From JAYVJM01 sp043769275 (GTDB taxonomy: Bacteria > Pseudomonadota > Gammaproteobacteria > Pseudomonadales > UBA7239): a stretch of DNA of 25,144 nt. Position 1 is the stretch's first letter; every line of letters starts with the position of its first letter. This document shows positions 15,475 to 24,718 of this stretch, one piece after another. The notes under the pieces were generated by a model, which was not told the origin of the DNA, made no database searches, and saw only the letters and a list, made by a program, of their open reading frames with translations. A program made the translations under genes and the position numbers. The stretch spans positions 1-25,144 of the forward strand of contig JAYVJM010000069.1 in NCBI GenBank assembly GCA_043769275.1, read 5' to 3'.

Positions 15475-16188
15475 ATGGAACATATGCATTTCGATCAGCA
15501 CATTTCGCGCCAATTTAATAGTGATTTAGAGGCGCTAAAAGCCCATGTTTTGCAAATGGGTGGCGTGGTGGAGCAGCAACTGGCTGACTGCATTGAGAGC
15601 TTAGAAAACGCAGACAGCGCGGTGGCGCAAAATGTATTGATTGCCGAGGAGTTGAGTAATAATTTTGAAATTAGCATCGACGAAGAGTGCGCCCGTATTT
15701 TGGCGCGCCGTCAACCAGCCGCCAGCGATTTGCGTATGGTGCTTGCCGCTTCAAAAATTGTGCGTGATCTGGAGCGTGTTGGTGATGAATCTGCAAAGAT
15801 TGCCAAAATGGCGATCAGGTTGTCTGAGCAGGATGAGTCTCCACGTGGCTATGTTGAAATTCGGCATATCGGCACGCACGTTTGCAAAATCGTTAGCGAT
15901 GCGCTCACCGCGTTTGCGCGCTTTGATGTGGAGTTGGCTTTAGCTGTTGCGCGTGAAGACAAAGAAGTTGATCAGGAATACGACAGCGCAATGCGTGAGC
16001 TAATTACTTTTATGATGGAAGACCCGCGCTGCATCTCTCGCGTTCTCAATATTTTATGGGCACTGCGCTCGCTGGAGAGAGTTGGCGATCACGCACGCAA
16101 TATTGCCGAGCAGGTTATTTATCTGGTGAAAGGTAAAGACGCGCGTCATTTAAGTTTGCCGGATATGGAAAAGCTGGTGCAAGGTTAA
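15475..16188 (+). CDS. phoU: Phosphate signalling complex protein PhoU
   Basis: PhoU is the cytoplasmic regulator that links the Pst transporter to the PhoR/PhoB system and represses it when phosphate is plentiful. The 237-residue, all-helical product has the two-fold PhoU repeat with its metal-cluster motifs DLERVGDESAKIAK (98-111) and SLERVGDHARNIAE (199-212), plus ARRQPAASDLRMV (77-89). AGGAG eight bases before the ATG supports the start, and pstB ends 13 bases upstream. No phoB or phoR follows. The next gene, an EVE-domain protein, starts only nine bases later and may share the transcript. Confidence 0.97.
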   Translation: MEHMHFDQHISRQFNSDLEALKAHVLQMGGVVEQQLADCIESLENADSAVAQNVLIAEELSNNFEISIDEECARILARRQPAASDLRMVLAASKIVRDLERVGDESAKIAKMAIRLSEQDESPRGYVEIRHIGTHVCKIVSDALTAFARFDVELALAVAREDKEVDQEYDSAMRELITFMMEDPRCISRVLNILWALRSLERVGDHARNIAEQVIYLVKGKDARHLSLPDMEKLVQG

Positions 16189-16197
16189 GGCCTGACC

Positions 16198-16656
16198 GTG
16201 AATTATTGGTTAATGAAGTCGGAGCCTGAAACCTTTGGCATCGAGCATCTGCAAAATCGCCCGCAGCAAACCGAGCCGTGGGACGGTGTGCGTAATTATC
16301 AAGCACGCAATATGATGCGCGATCAAATGCAAGTGGGCGATAAGGCATTTTTTTATCATTCCAATTGCAAAGAGCCGGGCATTGTTGGCATCGTAAAAAT
16401 TGTGCGGGCAGGCTATCCAGATAAAAGCGGGCAAAACCCAGAAAGTAAATATTACGATCCAAAAGCCAGTGCTGATAACCCGCGATGGTTCATGGTCGAT
16501 GTTCAGCTTGAAACAAAATTTGTGCACACGATCAGCTTGAATGCGCTGAAACAATATCCGCCGCTGGAAGGCATGAAAGTGCTTGCGCGTGGAAGCCGTT
16601 TATCAATAACACCAGTGACAAAACAGCAGTGGGCGTTTATTTTGAGCTTGGCGTAG
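16198..16656 (+). CDS. EVE (PUA-like) domain protein
   Basis: This 152-residue protein is a single EVE domain, a PUA-related fold thought to recognise modified bases in RNA or DNA and related to human THYN1. Typical marks are NYWLMKSEPETFGIEHL at the start, WDGVRNYQARNMMRDQMQVGD and AFFYHSNCKEPGIVGIVKIV, then YYDPKA and WFMVDVQ. It starts with GTG at 16198, with AAGG nearby, nine bases after phoU and on the same strand. Co-transcription with the pst operon is possible but does not prove a phosphate role. No restriction or methylation gene lies beside it. Confidence 0.88.
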   Translation: MNYWLMKSEPETFGIEHLQNRPQQTEPWDGVRNYQARNMMRDQMQVGDKAFFYHSNCKEPGIVGIVKIVRAGYPDKSGQNPESKYYDPKASADNPRWFMVDVQLETKFVHTISLNALKQYPPLEGMKVLARGSRLSITPVTKQQWAFILSLA

Positions 16657-16677
16657 GTTTTGGCCCAATATAATTTT

Positions 16678-16745
16678 CCGTTCGTGGTGAACTTGTCGAA
16701 CCATGAACGGCTATTCGACTCCTTCGACAGGCTCAGGACGAACGG
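16678..16745. repeat. REP-like dispersed element, copy 3
   Basis: CCGTTCGTGGTGAACTTGTC opens the element and GACAGGCTCAGGACGAACGG closes it, so the ends are inverted copies of CCGTTCG. It lies in the gap between the EVE gene and metX and shares words with copies at 1356, 8801 and 20663. Confidence 0.75.
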
Positions 16746-16809
16746 AAACATAGCGAGTGCTGCGTAATGTATTGTTTTCAGTAAGAAAATTGACCGGAAT
16801 CTGTGAATA

Positions 16810-17952
16810 ATGCCAATCCATATTTCATCCAACTCCGTGGGGATTGTTAGTCCACAAAAACTGGATATTTCACGGCCTGTGTTGCTCGCGTGTGGGCGCG
16901 AGTTGAGCGATGTTTCGTTAATGTACGAAACTTACGGCGTGATGAATGCACAGCGTAGCAATGCTGTGTTGATTTGCCACGCGCTGGCTGGCCACCACCA
17001 TGCAGCCGGTTTTCATAATGAGAATGATGAAAAGTCCGGTTGGTGGGATCACTACATCGGCCCTGGAAAAGCGATAGACACAAACCGTTTTTTTGTCGTG
17101 AGCCTAAACAATCTAGGCGGCTGTCATGGCAGTACAGGGCCTTCTAGCATTAACCCAGAAACTGGCCGCGTGTGGGGGACAGATTTCCCCTCTCTGCGCG
17201 TGCGTGATTGGGTAAAAACGCAATCGTTGCTAATGGATGCTCTGGGTATTGATGTGTGGGCCGCTGTTGTGGGTAGCAGCTTGGGCGGAATGCAGGCGAT
17301 GCGTTGGTGTGTGGATTTCCCTAATCGTTTGCGTCACTGCGTTGTCATTGCTGCGGCATTAAAACTGTCTGCACAAAATATTGCTTTCAATGAGATCGCA
17401 CGACAGGCCATCAGCTCAGACCCTAACTTTCACGACGGCAACTATTGGGAACACAACACAGCGCCGCGTAAAGGCTTGTCGATTGCGCGGATGGTTGGGC
17501 ACGTCACGTATTTATCGGGCGATGCGATGGGGCAAAAATTTGGCCGTGATTTGCGCAGTGGCTCTTTTGATTTAGGCAAAGATGACAGTGTTGAATTTCA
17601 GGTTGGCAGCTATTTGCGCTATCAGGGCGATGTGTTTTCTGACAAATTTGATGCCAATACTTATCTGCTGATGACAAAAGCTCTCGATTATTTTGATCTC
17701 ACCCGCGAGTTTGACGAGCAAGCTGAGCTGGCGTTTGCGCAGGCAAGCTGTCGGTTTTTGGTTGTGTCGTTCACAACAGATTGGCGCTTTCCGCCTGAGC
17801 GCTCGCAAGAAATTACGAATGCCTTAATCCGCGCCGGTAAAGCGGTTAGCTACGTCGAAATTGCCTCTGATTTTGGACACGACGCATTTTTGTTGCCGAA
17901 TGCACGCTACGAGCAGGTGTTTTCTTCCTATATGCAAAGCATCAGTTTATAA
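16810..17952 (+). CDS. metX: Homoserine O-acyltransferase MetX (succinyl or acetyl)
   Basis: MetX activates homoserine by acylation, the first committed step of methionine synthesis. The 380-residue product is an alpha/beta hydrolase of normal length, with NNLGGCHGSTGPSSINP (100-116), nucleophile S157 in GSSLGGMQAMRW, D324 in FTTDWRFPPERS and H357 in DFGHDAFLLP completing the triad. Acyl specificity cannot be read from the sequence alone; the resemblance to Pseudomonas-type MetX makes succinyl-CoA somewhat more likely. metW follows after 15 bases, the usual proteobacterial pairing. I saw no SAM riboswitch in the 153-base upstream gap, which is largely filled by a REP-like element. Confidence 0.95.
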   Translation: MPIHISSNSVGIVSPQKLDISRPVLLACGRELSDVSLMYETYGVMNAQRSNAVLICHALAGHHHAAGFHNENDEKSGWWDHYIGPGKAIDTNRFFVVSLNNLGGCHGSTGPSSINPETGRVWGTDFPSLRVRDWVKTQSLLMDALGIDVWAAVVGSSLGGMQAMRWCVDFPNRLRHCVVIAAALKLSAQNIAFNEIARQAISSDPNFHDGNYWEHNTAPRKGLSIARMVGHVTYLSGDAMGQKFGRDLRSGSFDLGKDDSVEFQVGSYLRYQGDVFSDKFDANTYLLMTKALDYFDLTREFDEQAELAFAQASCRFLVVSFTTDWRFPPERSQEITNALIRAGKAVSYVEIASDFGHDAFLLPNARYEQVFSSYMQSISL

Positions 17953-17967
17953 AAATCGAGAAATGAT

Positions 17968-18558
17968 ATGCGTGTAGACCTTGATGTTTTACAGACGTGG
18001 ATAATGCCCAATTCGCGTGTCTTAGATTTGGGTTGCGGCAGCGGCACGCTGTTATCAAAACTCACTACAGAAAAAAAGGTGATCGCTTACGGCATTGAGA
18101 TCGACCAAGAAAAAATCACTGCATGTATAGAAAAGCGAGTAAATGTCATAGAGCAAAACTTAGATCAAGGTTTGCGTAATTTTAATAGTGGCAGTTTTGA
18201 CACCGTTGTTATGTCGCAAACATTGCAAGCAGTACGCTATCCGCATCTTGTTTTGGATGAAATGCTGCGTGTTGGGCGCGAATGTATCGTGTCATTCCCA
18301 AACTTTGGGCATTGGCGTTGTCGCGCTTATTTAATGGTGTGTGGTCGTATGCCTGTTTCAAAATTCATGCCGTACACTTGGTATAACACGCCGAATATTC
18401 ATTTTTGCACCATTGCTGATTTTGAAGATTTCTGCGGCGCAAACAACATTCGCATACTTAATCGTCGTTATGTTACAGCGGGGCGTGATGACAATGCGCT
18501 GTCTATGCGGTGGCCAAATATGCTGGCTGAAATGGCGATTTATCGCCTGAGTCGATAA
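17968..18558 (+). CDS. metW: Methionine biosynthesis protein MetW
   Basis: MetW is a small class I SAM-methyltransferase-fold protein encoded next to metX in many proteobacteria and needed for, or stimulating, MetX activity. The 196-residue product shows motif I VLDLGCGSGTLL (18-29), GIEIDQEKI, then FDTVVMSQTLQAVRYPHLVLDEMLRVG and the highly characteristic CIVSFPNFGHWRCRAYL and YTWYNTPNIHFCTI. The length is normal. It starts 15 bases after metX and ends about 170 bases before the convergent glmS. Confidence 0.95.
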   Translation: MRVDLDVLQTWIMPNSRVLDLGCGSGTLLSKLTTEKKVIAYGIEIDQEKITACIEKRVNVIEQNLDQGLRNFNSGSFDTVVMSQTLQAVRYPHLVLDEMLRVGRECIVSFPNFGHWRCRAYLMVCGRMPVSKFMPYTWYNTPNIHFCTIADFEDFCGANNIRILNRRYVTAGRDDNALSMRWPNMLAEMAIYRLSR

Positions 18559-18731
18559 ATTATTTGTAAGCCGTTGTTGAGTAAGTCAAAAAAAGCATGC
18601 TGAAAAGTCCGCTTTTATGTCTGGGCGACAGGTATTACTCGCATTCCGATGGCGAACGGATTCGTGTATCAGAGTGACCTTGTCCCTGCTTAACGCAACT
18701 AACATCTTGAGTTTCTCGGCGATCAAACTTA

Positions 18732-20582
18732 CTACTCTACGGTCACGCTCTTAGCCAAATTACGCGGTTGATCTACATCTGTGCCTTTCATCACGGCGAC
18801 GTGGTACGACAATAATTGCAGTGGAATGCTGTACAAAATAGGCGCAAGACTGGCAGGGGTGGCGGGCGGCATAAAAATGTATTGCACGCTGTTTTCTTCT
18901 ATTGCGCCGCTTTCATACAGCGGCTCTTCGCATAGCACCAACAACTGCCCACCGCGCGCTCGCACCTCTTCTATGTTGGATTTAATTTTGTCGAGCTGTG
19001 CGTTGTTGGGTGCGATCACGACAACCGGCATGTGTTTATCCACCAGTGCCAGCGGGCCATGTTTTAACTCGCCGGCGGTGTAGCCTTCTGCATGAATATA
19101 GGAGATTTCTTTCAGCTTGAGCGCGCCTTCGAGTGCGACCGGATACTGACAGCCGCGCCCTAAAAAAAGCGCACTGGTTTTTTCTTCAAACAGTTTGGCT
19201 AGCGTTTTGATTCTTTTATCAAAGGTCAGCACGTGCTTTGCTAGCTGTGGCAATTGATGCAGTGCTTCTATCCATTGTTTTTCCATTGCTGCATTGGGTT
19301 GGTTGCGTCGCGCCAGTGCCAATACCAAGAGTTGCAGGGCAACAAGCTGGCTAGTGAAGGCTTTGGTGGATGCCACGCCGATTTCGGTGCCTGCCAACGT
19401 CATTAAGGAAAAGTCGGCCTCGCGTACCAGTGCACTATTGGCGACGTTGCAGATACAAAGGCTGCCGACGTAAGTGTTTTTATCCAGCGCACGTAAAGCG
19501 GCCAGCGTGTCGGCGGTTTCGCCCGATTGCGAGATGCACACCAGCAGTGTGTTTGGCAACATTTGGCGCTTGCGGTAGCGAAATTCGCTGGCTACTTCCA
19601 CTTGGCACGGAATGCCTGCCACGTCTTCTAGCCAATAACGTGCGATTAGGCCAGCGTGGTAGCTGGTGCCGCAGGCGATAATTTGCACGGCTTTGGTTGC
19701 GTCTAGCTTTTCGCGCGCGGCTGCGCCAAAGCATTCTTCAATTAAACTATCGCGCCCGATACGCCCTTGTAGGGTTTGCTCAAATACGGCCGGCTGCTCG
19801 TAGATTTCTTTTTGCATGTGATGGCGATAGTCGCCTTTATCGGCACTGTCTTGCAGTAACTCGTCTACTTGCTCGATGGCACGTGTTTGCATAATGCCTG
19901 CGCGATCAAAAACCTGCACGTTATGGAGCGCGACATCCACCACGTCGCCATCGTGCAGATAAATGAACTGGTCGGTGACCATGCGTAAGGCCAGCGGGTC
20001 GGAGGCGACAAAGTTTTCACCATAACCCAAGCCCACGACTAATGGGCTACCTTCGCGTGTGGCAACCAGATGCTGCGGCTCGCGGCTGGACATGACGGCG
20101 ATAGCGTAAGCCCCTTCCAGTTGTGGCAGCGCACGCTGCAAGGCGGCACGTAAATCATCGCCTTCCTGCCAACTGTCATCAATTAAATGCACGATAGTTT
20201 CGCTGTCTGTTTCGCTATCGAAGCGGTAGCCTTTTTTTTGTAATTCCGTGCGCAAAATTTGATGGTTTTCGATGATGCCGTTGTGTACGACGGCGATGTG
20301 CTGCGGGTTGCTTAGATGCGGGTGCGCATTGATTTCGCTAGGTTTTCCGTGCGTTGCCCAGCGTGTGTGTGCAATGCCTGCCGTGCCTTGTAAGTGCTGC
20401 TCTGCCACGCCTTCTTGTACATTGATTACTTTGCCCGCACGTTTGCACAGTTCAATCGCGCCACTTTCGTTCAGAACGGCCACACCGGCGGAGTCGTATC
20501 CGCGATATTCAAGTCGTTTTAAGCCTTCTAATAAGATAGGGGCAACATTGCGTTGGGCAATCGCTCCGACAATTCCACACAT
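18732..20582 (-). CDS. glmS: Glutamine--fructose-6-phosphate aminotransferase (isomerizing)
   Basis: GlmS makes glucosamine-6-phosphate from fructose-6-phosphate and glutamine, feeding peptidoglycan and LPS synthesis. The 616-residue product starts MCGIVGAI, so Cys2 becomes the N-terminal nucleophile of the glutaminase domain (to about 240, with RWATHGKPSE and VHNGIIENH). Two SIS isomerase domains follow, with CGTSYHAG, ISQSGETADT and EISYIHAEGYTAGELKHGPL, and it ends PRNLAKSVTVE as the family does. The length is close to the usual 609-612. glmU lies directly upstream on the same strand, so hexosamine and UDP-GlcNAc synthesis are linked. A REP-like element sits between the two. Confidence 0.98.
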   Translation of the reverse strand: MCGIVGAIAQRNVAPILLEGLKRLEYRGYDSAGVAVLNESGAIELCKRAGKVINVQEGVAEQHLQGTAGIAHTRWATHGKPSEINAHPHLSNPQHIAVVHNGIIENHQILRTELQKKGYRFDSETDSETIVHLIDDSWQEGDDLRAALQRALPQLEGAYAIAVMSSREPQHLVATREGSPLVVGLGYGENFVASDPLALRMVTDQFIYLHDGDVVDVALHNVQVFDRAGIMQTRAIEQVDELLQDSADKGDYRHHMQKEIYEQPAVFEQTLQGRIGRDSLIEECFGAAAREKLDATKAVQIIACGTSYHAGLIARYWLEDVAGIPCQVEVASEFRYRKRQMLPNTLLVCISQSGETADTLAALRALDKNTYVGSLCICNVANSALVREADFSLMTLAGTEIGVASTKAFTSQLVALQLLVLALARRNQPNAAMEKQWIEALHQLPQLAKHVLTFDKRIKTLAKLFEEKTSALFLGRGCQYPVALEGALKLKEISYIHAEGYTAGELKHGPLALVDKHMPVVVIAPNNAQLDKIKSNIEEVRARGGQLLVLCEEPLYESGAIEENSVQYIFMPPATPASLAPILYSIPLQLLSYHVAVMKGTDVDQPRNLAKSVTVE

Positions 20583-20662
20583 ATTTAATTTTCCTGCGTA
20601 TCAGATTTTGTGAATTTTGATGTTTGCTGATTAGCACGTTCCCTTCGCTTTGGTAAAAATTA

Positions 20663-20741
20663 CCGTTCGCCCTGAGCTAGTCGCACGGTAAATGGTAATT
20701 TCCCGTTTTGTTCATGGCTCGACGAGCTCACCACGAACGGG
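20663..20741. repeat. REP-like dispersed element, copy 4
   Basis: CCGTTCGCCCTGAGCTAGTC opens the element and CTCACCACGAACGG closes it, with GCTCGACGAG inside. It fills much of the 175-base glmU-glmS gap and is the counterpart of copy 1 at 1356-1425, with which it shares both ends. Confidence 0.75.
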
Positions 20742-20757
20742 TTGTTGAGCCTGCTTG

Positions 20758-22167
20758 CTAATCAGGTGATGTTTTGTCTTCTGTGCGTTTTTTCTTGGGT
20801 CGCTGCCAGCCCGCAATGTTGCGCTGCAAGCCGCGTGCCACCGCCAGATTATCTGCTGGCACGGCTTTGGTAACGGTGGATCCGGCGGCGACGAATCCGC
20901 CGCTTTCTACGTGCAATGGCGCGACCAATGTGCTGTTAGAGCCGATAAAAACGCCATCACCAAGCAATGTTTTGTGTTTGTTCACGCCGTCGTAATTACA
21001 GGTAATCGTGCCTGCGCCGATGTTGCAGTGCTCGCCTATTTCGGCATCGCCAATGTAGGCAAGGTGGCCTGCTTTGCTGTTTGCGCCCAGTACCGAATTT
21101 TTGGTTTCCACAAAGTTGCCAATGCGTGTGCCAGTTTTGAGTACGGTACCTGGGCGTAGGCGGGCAAATGGCCCCACTTCTACTGCGTCGCCAATAATGG
21201 CACCATCAATCACAGTGTTGGCTTTAATGCGCGTGTTGTTTCCAATTTTTGCATTTTTAATCAAGCAATTAGGTTCAATTGTGACGCTGTTCCCCAACAG
21301 CACTTCGCCCTCAAATAGCACGTTGATGTCGATAAAGACATCGTGGCCTGCGGTGACGGTGCCTCGGCAATCAAAACGCGCAGGGTCAGCGAGTGTTACG
21401 CCGTTTGCCATCAGGGCATTTGCTTGACGCTGTTGGTAAATTCGTTCCAGACGCGCCTGCTGTGTGCGGTCATTCACGCCCAACGCCTCGGTTTCATCCT
21501 GTGTGCTGTGGGTGTTAATGATGATCGACTCGCTGTGCGCCATCATGACAATATCCGTGAGGTAAAACTCGCGCTGCGCGTTGCAGTTATCCAGCGCGGG
21601 AAGCCAGCGCGTTAACTGCTCAGTAGTGGCAGCTAGAATGCCAGTATTCACCTCGTTTATGGCCAATTGCGTTAGGCTGGCATCTTTTTGTTCAATAATG
21701 GAAATAACTTCTCCGTCGGCATCGCGCACGATACGGCCATAACCATGTGGATGCTCGAGTATCGCCGTCAGTAACACGATACTTTCTGGCGATACCAGCC
21801 ACGGTAGCTGTTGCAGTGTGGCCGCGCTTAATAGCGGCACATCGCCATATAAAATCAATGTATTAGCCTGTGGTCTCAGGAATGGCAGTGCCTGTTTCAC
21901 GGCATGGCCGGTGCCCAATTGTTGCTCTTGTACTATCCAGTTCACATTGGCTTGCGGGAACGCTGTGCGCACCTGTTCGGCCTGACAGCCAATCACTATA
22001 TGAATGCAGGCATTATCAAAAATTTTGGCGGCATCCAATACGTGTGCGAGCATGGGTCTGCCCGCAATGGAGTGCAATACTTTCGGTAAGGCAGAATTCA
22101 TGCGAGTGCCTTGGCCGGCAGCAAGAATGACAACATCGAGGGCGGACTGGGGCGCGGCAAAAGACAT
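20758..22167 (-). CDS. glmU: Bifunctional UDP-GlcNAc pyrophosphorylase / GlcN-1-P acetyltransferase
   Basis: GlmU acetylates glucosamine-1-phosphate and then couples it to UTP to give UDP-GlcNAc. The 469-residue product has the uridyltransferase signature LAAGQGTRMNSALPKVLH (15-32), LYGDVPLL and NEVNTGI in its first half. Its second half is a left-handed beta-helix of hexapeptide repeats with PFARLRPGT, GNFVETKNS, SKAGHLAYIGDAEIG and NIGAGTITCNYDGVNKHKT, where the acetyltransferase catalytic residues lie. The length is slightly above E. coli GlmU (456). It lies upstream of glmS on the same strand; the ATP synthase genes that often precede glmU are not here. It diverges from the diguanylate cyclase gene. 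Confidence 0.98.
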   Translation of the reverse strand: MSFAAPQSALDVVILAAGQGTRMNSALPKVLHSIAGRPMLAHVLDAAKIFDNACIHIVIGCQAEQVRTAFPQANVNWIVQEQQLGTGHAVKQALPFLRPQANTLILYGDVPLLSAATLQQLPWLVSPESIVLLTAILEHPHGYGRIVRDADGEVISIIEQKDASLTQLAINEVNTGILAATTEQLTRWLPALDNCNAQREFYLTDIVMMAHSESIIINTHSTQDETEALGVNDRTQQARLERIYQQRQANALMANGVTLADPARFDCRGTVTAGHDVFIDINVLFEGEVLLGNSVTIEPNCLIKNAKIGNNTRIKANTVIDGAIIGDAVEVGPFARLRPGTVLKTGTRIGNFVETKNSVLGANSKAGHLAYIGDAEIGEHCNIGAGTITCNYDGVNKHKTLLGDGVFIGSNSTLVAPLHVESGGFVAAGSTVTKAVPADNLAVARGLQRNIAGWQRPKKKRTEDKTSPD

Positions 22168-22312
22168 AAGCTACATGAAGGCCAAAATAGGATGGTGGGT
22201 GCGAGTATAAAGCGAGCTGTGTTAAAACATAAATAATGCGGATGCCATTACGCAGGCAATACAAGGTGCTAGGCTTAATAGGCTGGCACAAACAGGATGC
22301 GCCCTCACGCAC

Positions 22313-23743
22313 ATGAACACACAAAGGCTAAAACATCTCGCCAAAAACCTGCTCTTGCTGAATTTGGTGGTCGTGGTTATGTACTTTTGTATGGGCAGGT
22401 TGTCTGTAGGCCTTTCTGTGCAGGATGAATCTGTTTCCAGCTCAATACTTCAGCCGGAGGGAATGGCGCTGGCTATCGGTTTGTTATTTGGTTCTTCTAT
22501 TTGGCCTGGCGTGTTGATCGGGCAACTGGTATTGGCACTCTCGCAAGGACTTACAACGGTACCTGCCCTGACATCGGCCACGGGTCACGCCTTGCAGTTG
22601 TGTGTGGGTGTGGGCGTTTTGAATCTAGTCGGATTCAATAGTGCCCTAACCCGTCAACGCGATTATCTGTTGTTAATGCTGGTGATTCTTGCAGTGCTGC
22701 AACCGCTTTCGCGACTGATGGGACTGGTGGCATTGAGCTGGTTCCAGCCAGTTAGTTTTAGTGATGTGCTTAATACGCTCACTTATGCGTGGGTCAATCA
22801 ATTGATGGGCGAGTTGGTGACGGCAAGCACCTTTCTGGCTTTGATTGACTTCTGGAAACACCACAAGACTTTGAAGCAATGGAGTCCGCTTTTATTGACG
22901 ATGGGGGTTTTTGTCGCCTGTTTAAGCTGGTTGTTTTTTGGTAACATGGCTAGAGAATGGGAGCTTTTGCAGATATTTGCTTTGGCCTCGGTCGCGCTAA
23001 CGCTTATTAGTATTCGCTTTGCTGTCGTTGGCGCGACACTGGGAAGCCTTATTCTCCTCACGATTACCTTACTGGCGCTACGTTTTGGTGCCGGCCCCTT
23101 GCAGCGTATGGATGGATCAGAAGAAGTCCTCTTGGTGATAAATACCTTTCTGCTGGGTACCGTATTGTCCTGCGGGTTGATAGGTTCGCTTGTGCGTGAG
23201 CAGGGCGACAAAGAACGGCGACTCACGTACCTGGCCAGTCGAGACTACCTCACCGGCCTCTATAATCGACGCAACTTTTACAATATGGCGGCGCACGCGC
23301 TGGCTCGTATGCGACGAGATGGTGAAAAATTAACATTGGTATGGATGGACTTGGATAAATTTAAATCCATCAATGACACCTTTGGACATAATGTAGGTGA
23401 CCGCGTTCTCATTTTTTTAGCGCGGGTGTTGCAGGAACATTTTCGCGAAGAGGATTTAATTGCACGCATGGGCGGTGAAGAATTTGCATTACTGTTACGA
23501 GGTAATTTTGACAGCAGGGCAATTGGCGAAAAAATCCGTCAGTTCGTTGCGGATGCGCAGAAAGGGATATCCGATGTTCCCCACTTCACGGTTAGTATGG
23601 GCATCACGCCGTTTTTGCCGAGTGATAGCGACATTGATGTCGCCATGAAGAGAGCAGATGAGGGTTTGTACAAAGCAAAACACCAAGGGCGAGATCGCTT
23701 CGTGATCGCAGACCCTACGGGCAATACGCAAGCAACTATTTAA
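22313..23743 (+). CDS. Membrane-bound diguanylate cyclase (MASE1-like plus GGDEF)
   Basis: This protein makes the second messenger cyclic di-GMP from two GTP. The N-terminal 295 or so residues form about eight hydrophobic segments resembling a MASE1 sensory domain (EGMALAIGLLFGSSIWPGVLIG is typical). A short linker leads to a GGDEF domain at about 305-465, with DYLTGLYNRRNF (311-322), WMDLDKFKSINDTFGHNVGD (about 344-363) and the active site RMGGEEF (385-391). REED (378-381) sits five residues before GGEEF, which is an intact inhibitory I-site. Synthesis is therefore probably subject to product inhibition. The stimulus is unknown. The Shine-Dalgarno before 22313 is weak and a later ATG at 22379 is possible. 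Confidence 0.92.
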   Translation: MNTQRLKHLAKNLLLLNLVVVVMYFCMGRLSVGLSVQDESVSSSILQPEGMALAIGLLFGSSIWPGVLIGQLVLALSQGLTTVPALTSATGHALQLCVGVGVLNLVGFNSALTRQRDYLLLMLVILAVLQPLSRLMGLVALSWFQPVSFSDVLNTLTYAWVNQLMGELVTASTFLALIDFWKHHKTLKQWSPLLLTMGVFVACLSWLFFGNMAREWELLQIFALASVALTLISIRFAVVGATLGSLILLTITLLALRFGAGPLQRMDGSEEVLLVINTFLLGTVLSCGLIGSLVREQGDKERRLTYLASRDYLTGLYNRRNFYNMAAHALARMRRDGEKLTLVWMDLDKFKSINDTFGHNVGDRVLIFLARVLQEHFREEDLIARMGGEEFALLLRGNFDSRAIGEKIRQFVADAQKGISDVPHFTVSMGITPFLPSDSDIDVAMKRADEGLYKAKHQGRDRFVIADPTGNTQATI

Positions 23744-23767
23744 GAGGTGGCCTCTGCATGGTGCGCA

Positions 23768-24007
23768 TCAATTTAATACGCGCAGCACTTGTGTTTCCTG
23801 TTCGCGTTCTTGTTCTGCGCGGTTAACACGCGTTTCCAGCTCCCGAAACTCCCCCGCGAAACGCATCTCATCTTGGAACGCACAGGCCACGCATTCACGA
23901 TAGAGAATGCCGTCCAGTCGAAATACAACAATTTTATCTAAAGCATGGCATTGTGAACACGTCGCTCCTGCGACGAAACGGCGTGGGCTGTTCGGCAGAT
24001 CACTCAC
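23768..24007 (-). CDS. YheV-like zinc-ribbon protein
   Basis: This small 79-residue protein has four cysteines in two CxxC pairs (C17/C20 and C39/C42), consistent with a zinc ribbon. RRFVAGATCSQCHALDKIVV and RECVACAFQDEMRF match the E. coli YheV family (putative metal-binding, function unknown). The C-terminal third is charged and probably helical. It is convergent with the diguanylate cyclase (24 bases between stops) and divergent from the carbonic anhydrase gene, with 77 bases between starts. Confidence 0.85.
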   Translation of the reverse strand: MSDLPNSPRRFVAGATCSQCHALDKIVVFRLDGILYRECVACAFQDEMRFAGEFRELETRVNRAEQEREQETQVLRVLN

Positions 24008-24084
24008 AATACGCTCCTGTTGTTGTCTTTGAGTGGCGTATTATAAGCTGCCAACCCAGTCCCTTAGCCACAGGAGCACTGCTA

Positions 24085-24642
24085 ATGACAATCTGTTCTT
24101 CATCTCAGTCTATTCGTGTCCATCAAAATATAACGCCACAGTTGGGCGCGCGTGCGTACGTCGATCCTGCTGCTGTTGTTATTGGCGACGTAGTGTTAGG
24201 CGACGATTGCTCTGTGTGGCCACACACGACTATACGCGGCGATATGCACAGCATCCGCATTGGCCAACGTTGCAGTATTCAAGATGGCTCCGTGCTACAT
24301 ATCACCCACGCCAGCAGTTACGAGCCAGAGGGTTACCCGCTCATCCTAGGTGACGACGTAACAGTTGGTCACCGTGTTGTGTTGCATGGTTGCAATATTG
24401 GCAATCGCGTGCTGATCGGCATAGGTGCCATTGTGATGGATGGCGTTGTTATTGAGGATGAGGTTGTTGTTGGCGCGGGCAGCTTAGTGCCGCCTGGCAA
24501 ACGGCTGCAAAGCGGCTTTCTTTATATCGGCAGCCCCGCTAAAGCTGTGCGCGAGCTCACTGAAAAAGAGCGCGCATTTCTAAGCTATAGCCCTAAAAAC
24601 TACGTCAAGCTCAAAGACACCTATTTGATTGCGGAAGGCTGA
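24085..24642 (+). CDS. Gamma carbonic anhydrase family protein (YrdA-like)
   Basis: This 185-residue left-handed beta-helix protein is built from hexapeptide repeats, forms trimers in known relatives, and binds metal between subunits. The candidate ligands H72, H96 and H101 are present, with the spacing of 5 between the last two seen in gamma carbonic anhydrases. Other marks are GDDCSVWPHTTIRGDMHSIRIG, SIQDGSVLHITH and VGHRVVLHGC. AGGAG eight bases upstream sets the start at 24085, although the frame is open for 44 more codons. Carbonic anhydrase activity is unproven in many YrdA-type proteins. Mobile-element debris begins within about 75 bases of its stop. Confidence 0.92.
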   Translation: MTICSSSQSIRVHQNITPQLGARAYVDPAAVVIGDVVLGDDCSVWPHTTIRGDMHSIRIGQRCSIQDGSVLHITHASSYEPEGYPLILGDDVTVGHRVVLHGCNIGNRVLIGIGAIVMDGVVIEDEVVVGAGSLVPPGKRLQSGFLYIGSPAKAVRELTEKERAFLSYSPKNYVKLKDTYLIAEG

Positions 24643-24718
24643 TTGCCGGCACTTAGGCCGTGAGTCGTGTAAAAACTGCCAAGCTCAGGATAGAAAATAC
24701 GGTGCTAAACAAAAACGT

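Noticed and set aside
16198..16656. EVE-domain gene as part of a modification-dependent defence system
   Set aside because: It is a stand-alone single domain next to phoU with no restriction, helicase or methylase gene nearby.
16657..16809. SAM riboswitch upstream of metX
   Set aside because: The gap is largely a REP-like element and I saw no riboswitch core sequence.
18559..18731. Possible gene remnant in the metW-glmS gap
   Set aside because: The minus strand is open for a stretch, but I could not match the translation to any family, and the small AAAAG/CTTTT hairpin is too weak to call a terminator.
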